Source of the DNA: Flavobacterium sp.
GTDB taxonomy: Bacteria > Bacteroidota > Bacteroidia > Flavobacteriales > Flavobacteriaceae
NCBI GenBank assembly: GCA_030150335.1
Contig: JASLGC010000311.1
Location: forward strand, 1 to 8,317
Reading direction: 5' to 3'
DNA length: 8,317 nt
Shown here: piece after piece, positions 6,582-8,317 of the stretch
Layout of the letters: every line of letters starts with the position of its first letter
How positions within the stretch are numbered: the first letter of the stretch is position 1
Made by a program: the position numbers and the translations under genes
Notes under the pieces: model-generated
The model's input: only the letters and a program-made list of their open reading frames with translations
What the model was told of the DNA's origin: nothing
The model's database searches: none

Positions 6582-6627
6582 GTACTGATTTAGTACTGTT
6601 TTTAAATCTTAATCTGTACAAATGTAC
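6582..6627. promoter_or_regulatory. Cluster of GTAC inverted repeats before the integrase
   Basis: GTACT-GATTT-AGTAC (6582-6596) is a perfect 5-bp inverted repeat, and GTAC-AAAT-GTAC (6616-6627) is a second dyad. GTAC thus occurs four times in 46 bases, and TACTG repeats at 6583 and 6594, one helical turn apart. The cluster covers the predicted start of the integrase transcript, so it could be an operator or an arm-type recombinase site. Confidence 0.4.
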
Positions 6628-6632
6628 CACTT

Positions 6633-7760
6633 ATGAAAATAACACTTATAGAACGTAAATTAAAAAACGGAACAATAAATCTTGCCATTGAATATTACAA
6701 AGGATCAGAGGTTACATCAGAAGGTAAACGCAAACATATTAGAGAGTACGAAAATCTAAAATTATACTTGTATTGTGAACCTAAGAATGCTAATGAAAAA
6801 AAAGAAAATAAAGAAACACTTTTATTAGCTAAAAAACTTCTAGCAATTAGAGAAGCGGAGTATTATCAAGGTAAATTTGACCTTAAAAATACTAGTAAAG
6901 GAAAAAGACGCTTCTTAGATTATTTTATCGAGAAAACAGAGGAAAAAAAATCAAGTCCTAAGAACTACGGTAATTGGACTGCTACAATGGTTCATTTAAA
7001 GCGTTGCATTTCTCCTAATACTATCTTTGATGATATTGATGAGAAGTTTGTAAAACGTGTGCGTACTTATTTCGATAAAGAGGCACGAACTAAGAGTGAT
7101 CTCCCTTTATCTCTAAATTCTAAATACTCCTACTTCAACAAGTTTAAAGCTTGCTTGCGTTCCGCATTTGATGAAGGTTACTTAGCCTTAAACTATGCCT
7201 CTAAAGCTAAATCATTTGAACAAGCTGAAAGTCAACGAGAATACTTAACGTTTAATGAGTTGCAAGAATTAGCCAATACAGAATGTAAGTATGAGGTATT
7301 AAAGCGTGCTTTCTTATTCTCCTGTCTTACAGGCTTGCGTTGGTCAGATATCAATACAATGACCTGGTCAGAGGTACGTGATGAAGACAACACAAGTCGT
7401 GTAAACTTCAGACAAGAAAAAACAGATGGTGTTGAGTATCTTTATATCTCTAAACAAGCTCGTGAGTTATTAGGAGAACGCAAAGGTAATATGGATCGCG
7501 TATTTATAGGTTTAAAGTATTCTGCTGTATATAACAACGCTATTGTTCTATGGTGTAATAAGGCTGGTATTTCAAAGCATATTACTTTCCATAGTGCAAG
7601 ACATACGAACGCTGTTCTTCTACTTGAGAATGGTGCGGATATCTACACAGTTTCTAAACGCTTAGGACATCGTGAAATACGCACTACTGCCATTTATGCT
7701 AAGATAGTAGATGAAAAAATGAAAGAAGCATCTAATTTAATCCCTGAACTAAGTTTTTAA
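6633..7760 (+). CDS. Tyrosine recombinase (site-specific integrase of a mobile element)
   Basis: The 375-residue product has three parts. An N-terminal arm-binding-like segment (about 1-85) is followed by a SAM-like core-binding region (about 90-195) with the lysine-rich linker usual in Bacteroidota integrases. The catalytic domain (about 205-365) has all active-site residues: Arg236 in TGLRWSD, Lys263 in QEKTDG, His320 and Arg323 in HSARH, His346 in LGHREI and Tyr355 in TTAIYAKI. The enzyme should cut and rejoin the element at its attachment sites through a covalent 3'-phosphotyrosine. It is longer than housekeeping XerC/XerD (about 300) and has the extra N-terminal domain of element integrases. 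It starts 150 bases after the mnmE stop, same strand, under its own promoter. The next gene begins 4 bases after its stop and is probably co-transcribed. Confidence 0.95.
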   Translation: MKITLIERKLKNGTINLAIEYYKGSEVTSEGKRKHIREYENLKLYLYCEPKNANEKKENKETLLLAKKLLAIREAEYYQGKFDLKNTSKGKRRFLDYFIEKTEEKKSSPKNYGNWTATMVHLKRCISPNTIFDDIDEKFVKRVRTYFDKEARTKSDLPLSLNSKYSYFNKFKACLRSAFDEGYLALNYASKAKSFEQAESQREYLTFNELQELANTECKYEVLKRAFLFSCLTGLRWSDINTMTWSEVRDEDNTSRVNFRQEKTDGVEYLYISKQARELLGERKGNMDRVFIGLKYSAVYNNAIVLWCNKAGISKHITFHSARHTNAVLLLENGADIYTVSKRLGHREIRTTAIYAKIVDEKMKEASNLIPELSF

Positions 7761-7764
7761 GATT

Positions 7765-8317
7765 ATGACTGATAAAAAATTTAAAGAACAATTACTCACT
7801 TTACTAAAGACAGATGAAGAAGTACGTTCATTAGTTTCTGATATTGCTATGCAAGAAGTTGAAAACCGATTTGTAGATATATTTATAGAAAGAGCAAGAG
7901 CAAAATATGAAGCAGAGTGTGAAGCAAATTTTCACAAGATACCTATAGAGAATGAAAATAGTATTCAGAATCGATTAGATGATTATTTTTACTATATAGC
8001 GAGAGAAATAGAAGGCTATAGAATACTAAGATTTCAAACAGAAATGAATGAAGAATTAGCGTTAGAACATCAAAATAAGCTAATTGAAATTGAGCAAGAA
8101 TATCAAAAAATAAGAGAAGTTCAACAGAATGAATGGGATAAACAAGATGCCTATCTTAACGCAATACCTAAACACAAGCTTAATGAAAACAGACTTAAAG
8201 AAATTTATAACCATTTAATTATAAACAAAATGATAGAAGGAAGTTTCAATCATTTTAGGAATTTCTGTGATATGTACGGAGGTAATTTTGATCTGAATTG
8301 GATTGATACAAAAGGTT
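7765..8317 (+). CDS. Unrecognised accessory protein, RteC-like C-terminal motif (partial)
   Basis: The frame is open from ATG 7765 (MTDKKFKEQLLTLLK) to the right edge, giving 184 codons with no stop. It starts 4 bases after the integrase stop, which suggests co-transcription. The product is highly charged and mostly helical, with a likely coiled coil at about residues 85-125 (heptad-rich Glu/Gln/Lys). Near the edge, residues about 143-184 show LKEIYNHL..KMIEG...HFRNFCD...FDLNWIDTKG. This resembles the 'LYxxLxxxGFI...F...F....I.W' motif at the C-terminus of RteC-like and related Bacteroidota mobile-element proteins, a likeness drawn from memory. Arginine is mostly AGA (7 of 11) and ATA is frequent, unlike CGT-rich mnmE, which fits acquired DNA. 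The function is unknown. Confidence 0.75.
   Translation, partial: MTDKKFKEQLLTLLKTDEEVRSLVSDIAMQEVENRFVDIFIERARAKYEAECEANFHKIPIENENSIQNRLDDYFYYIAREIEGYRILRFQTEMNEELALEHQNKLIEIEQEYQKIREVQQNEWDKQDAYLNAIPKHKLNENRLKEIYNHLIINKMIEGSFNHFRNFCDMYGGNFDLNWIDTKG

Noticed and set aside
8263..8282. ttctgtgatatgtacggagg as a possible second copy of the mnmE-end attachment site
   Set aside because: Only the first six bases match, and the site is inside an open coding frame.

Overview
The window looks like the chromosome of an AT-rich member of the Bacteroidota, most likely family Flavobacteriaceae. The reasons are TAnnTTTG-type -7 promoter elements, no strong Shine-Dalgarno sequences, a very large exported MBG-type (YDG-like) repeat protein, a two-domain UspA protein of the kind common in this group, and a Bacteroidota-type integrase. 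I cannot fix the genus from sequence alone.

Left part, minus strand (1-4606): a giant secreted repeat protein runs off the left edge (start codon at 2890). Next comes a small exported protein with a 16-residue SxWN repeat (3133-3606), then a tandem universal stress protein (3773-4606). The last two genes each end in their own hairpin/T-tract terminator, so these are probably three separate transcription units rather than one operon.

Centre (4607-6483): a 485-bp divergent intergenic region contains an unexplained two-part hairpin and a -7 element for mnmE. The mnmE gene is complete and encodes the tRNA wobble-uridine modification GTPase, with every G motif and the C-terminal FCIGK tail intact.

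Right part (6484-8317): just past the mnmE stop codon come a terminator hairpin, a well-formed flavobacterial promoter (TTG-N19-TACTTTTG), a cluster of GTAC inverted repeats and a complete tyrosine recombinase. An unrecognised gene follows 4 bp later and runs off the right edge. Its C-terminal region resembles proteins carried by Bacteroidota mobile elements. The best reading is that the right part is one end of an integrated element inserted at the last bases of mnmE, the target also used by Salmonella genomic island 1 (thdF/mnmE). Most of the element, including its cargo and far end, would lie beyond the window.

The most unusual structure is inside the giant repeat protein. Thirteen Ig-like modules are arranged as a higher-order A-B-C repeat with a period of about 221 residues. 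Proline-rich linkers separate the units, and one unit consists of a lone A module.
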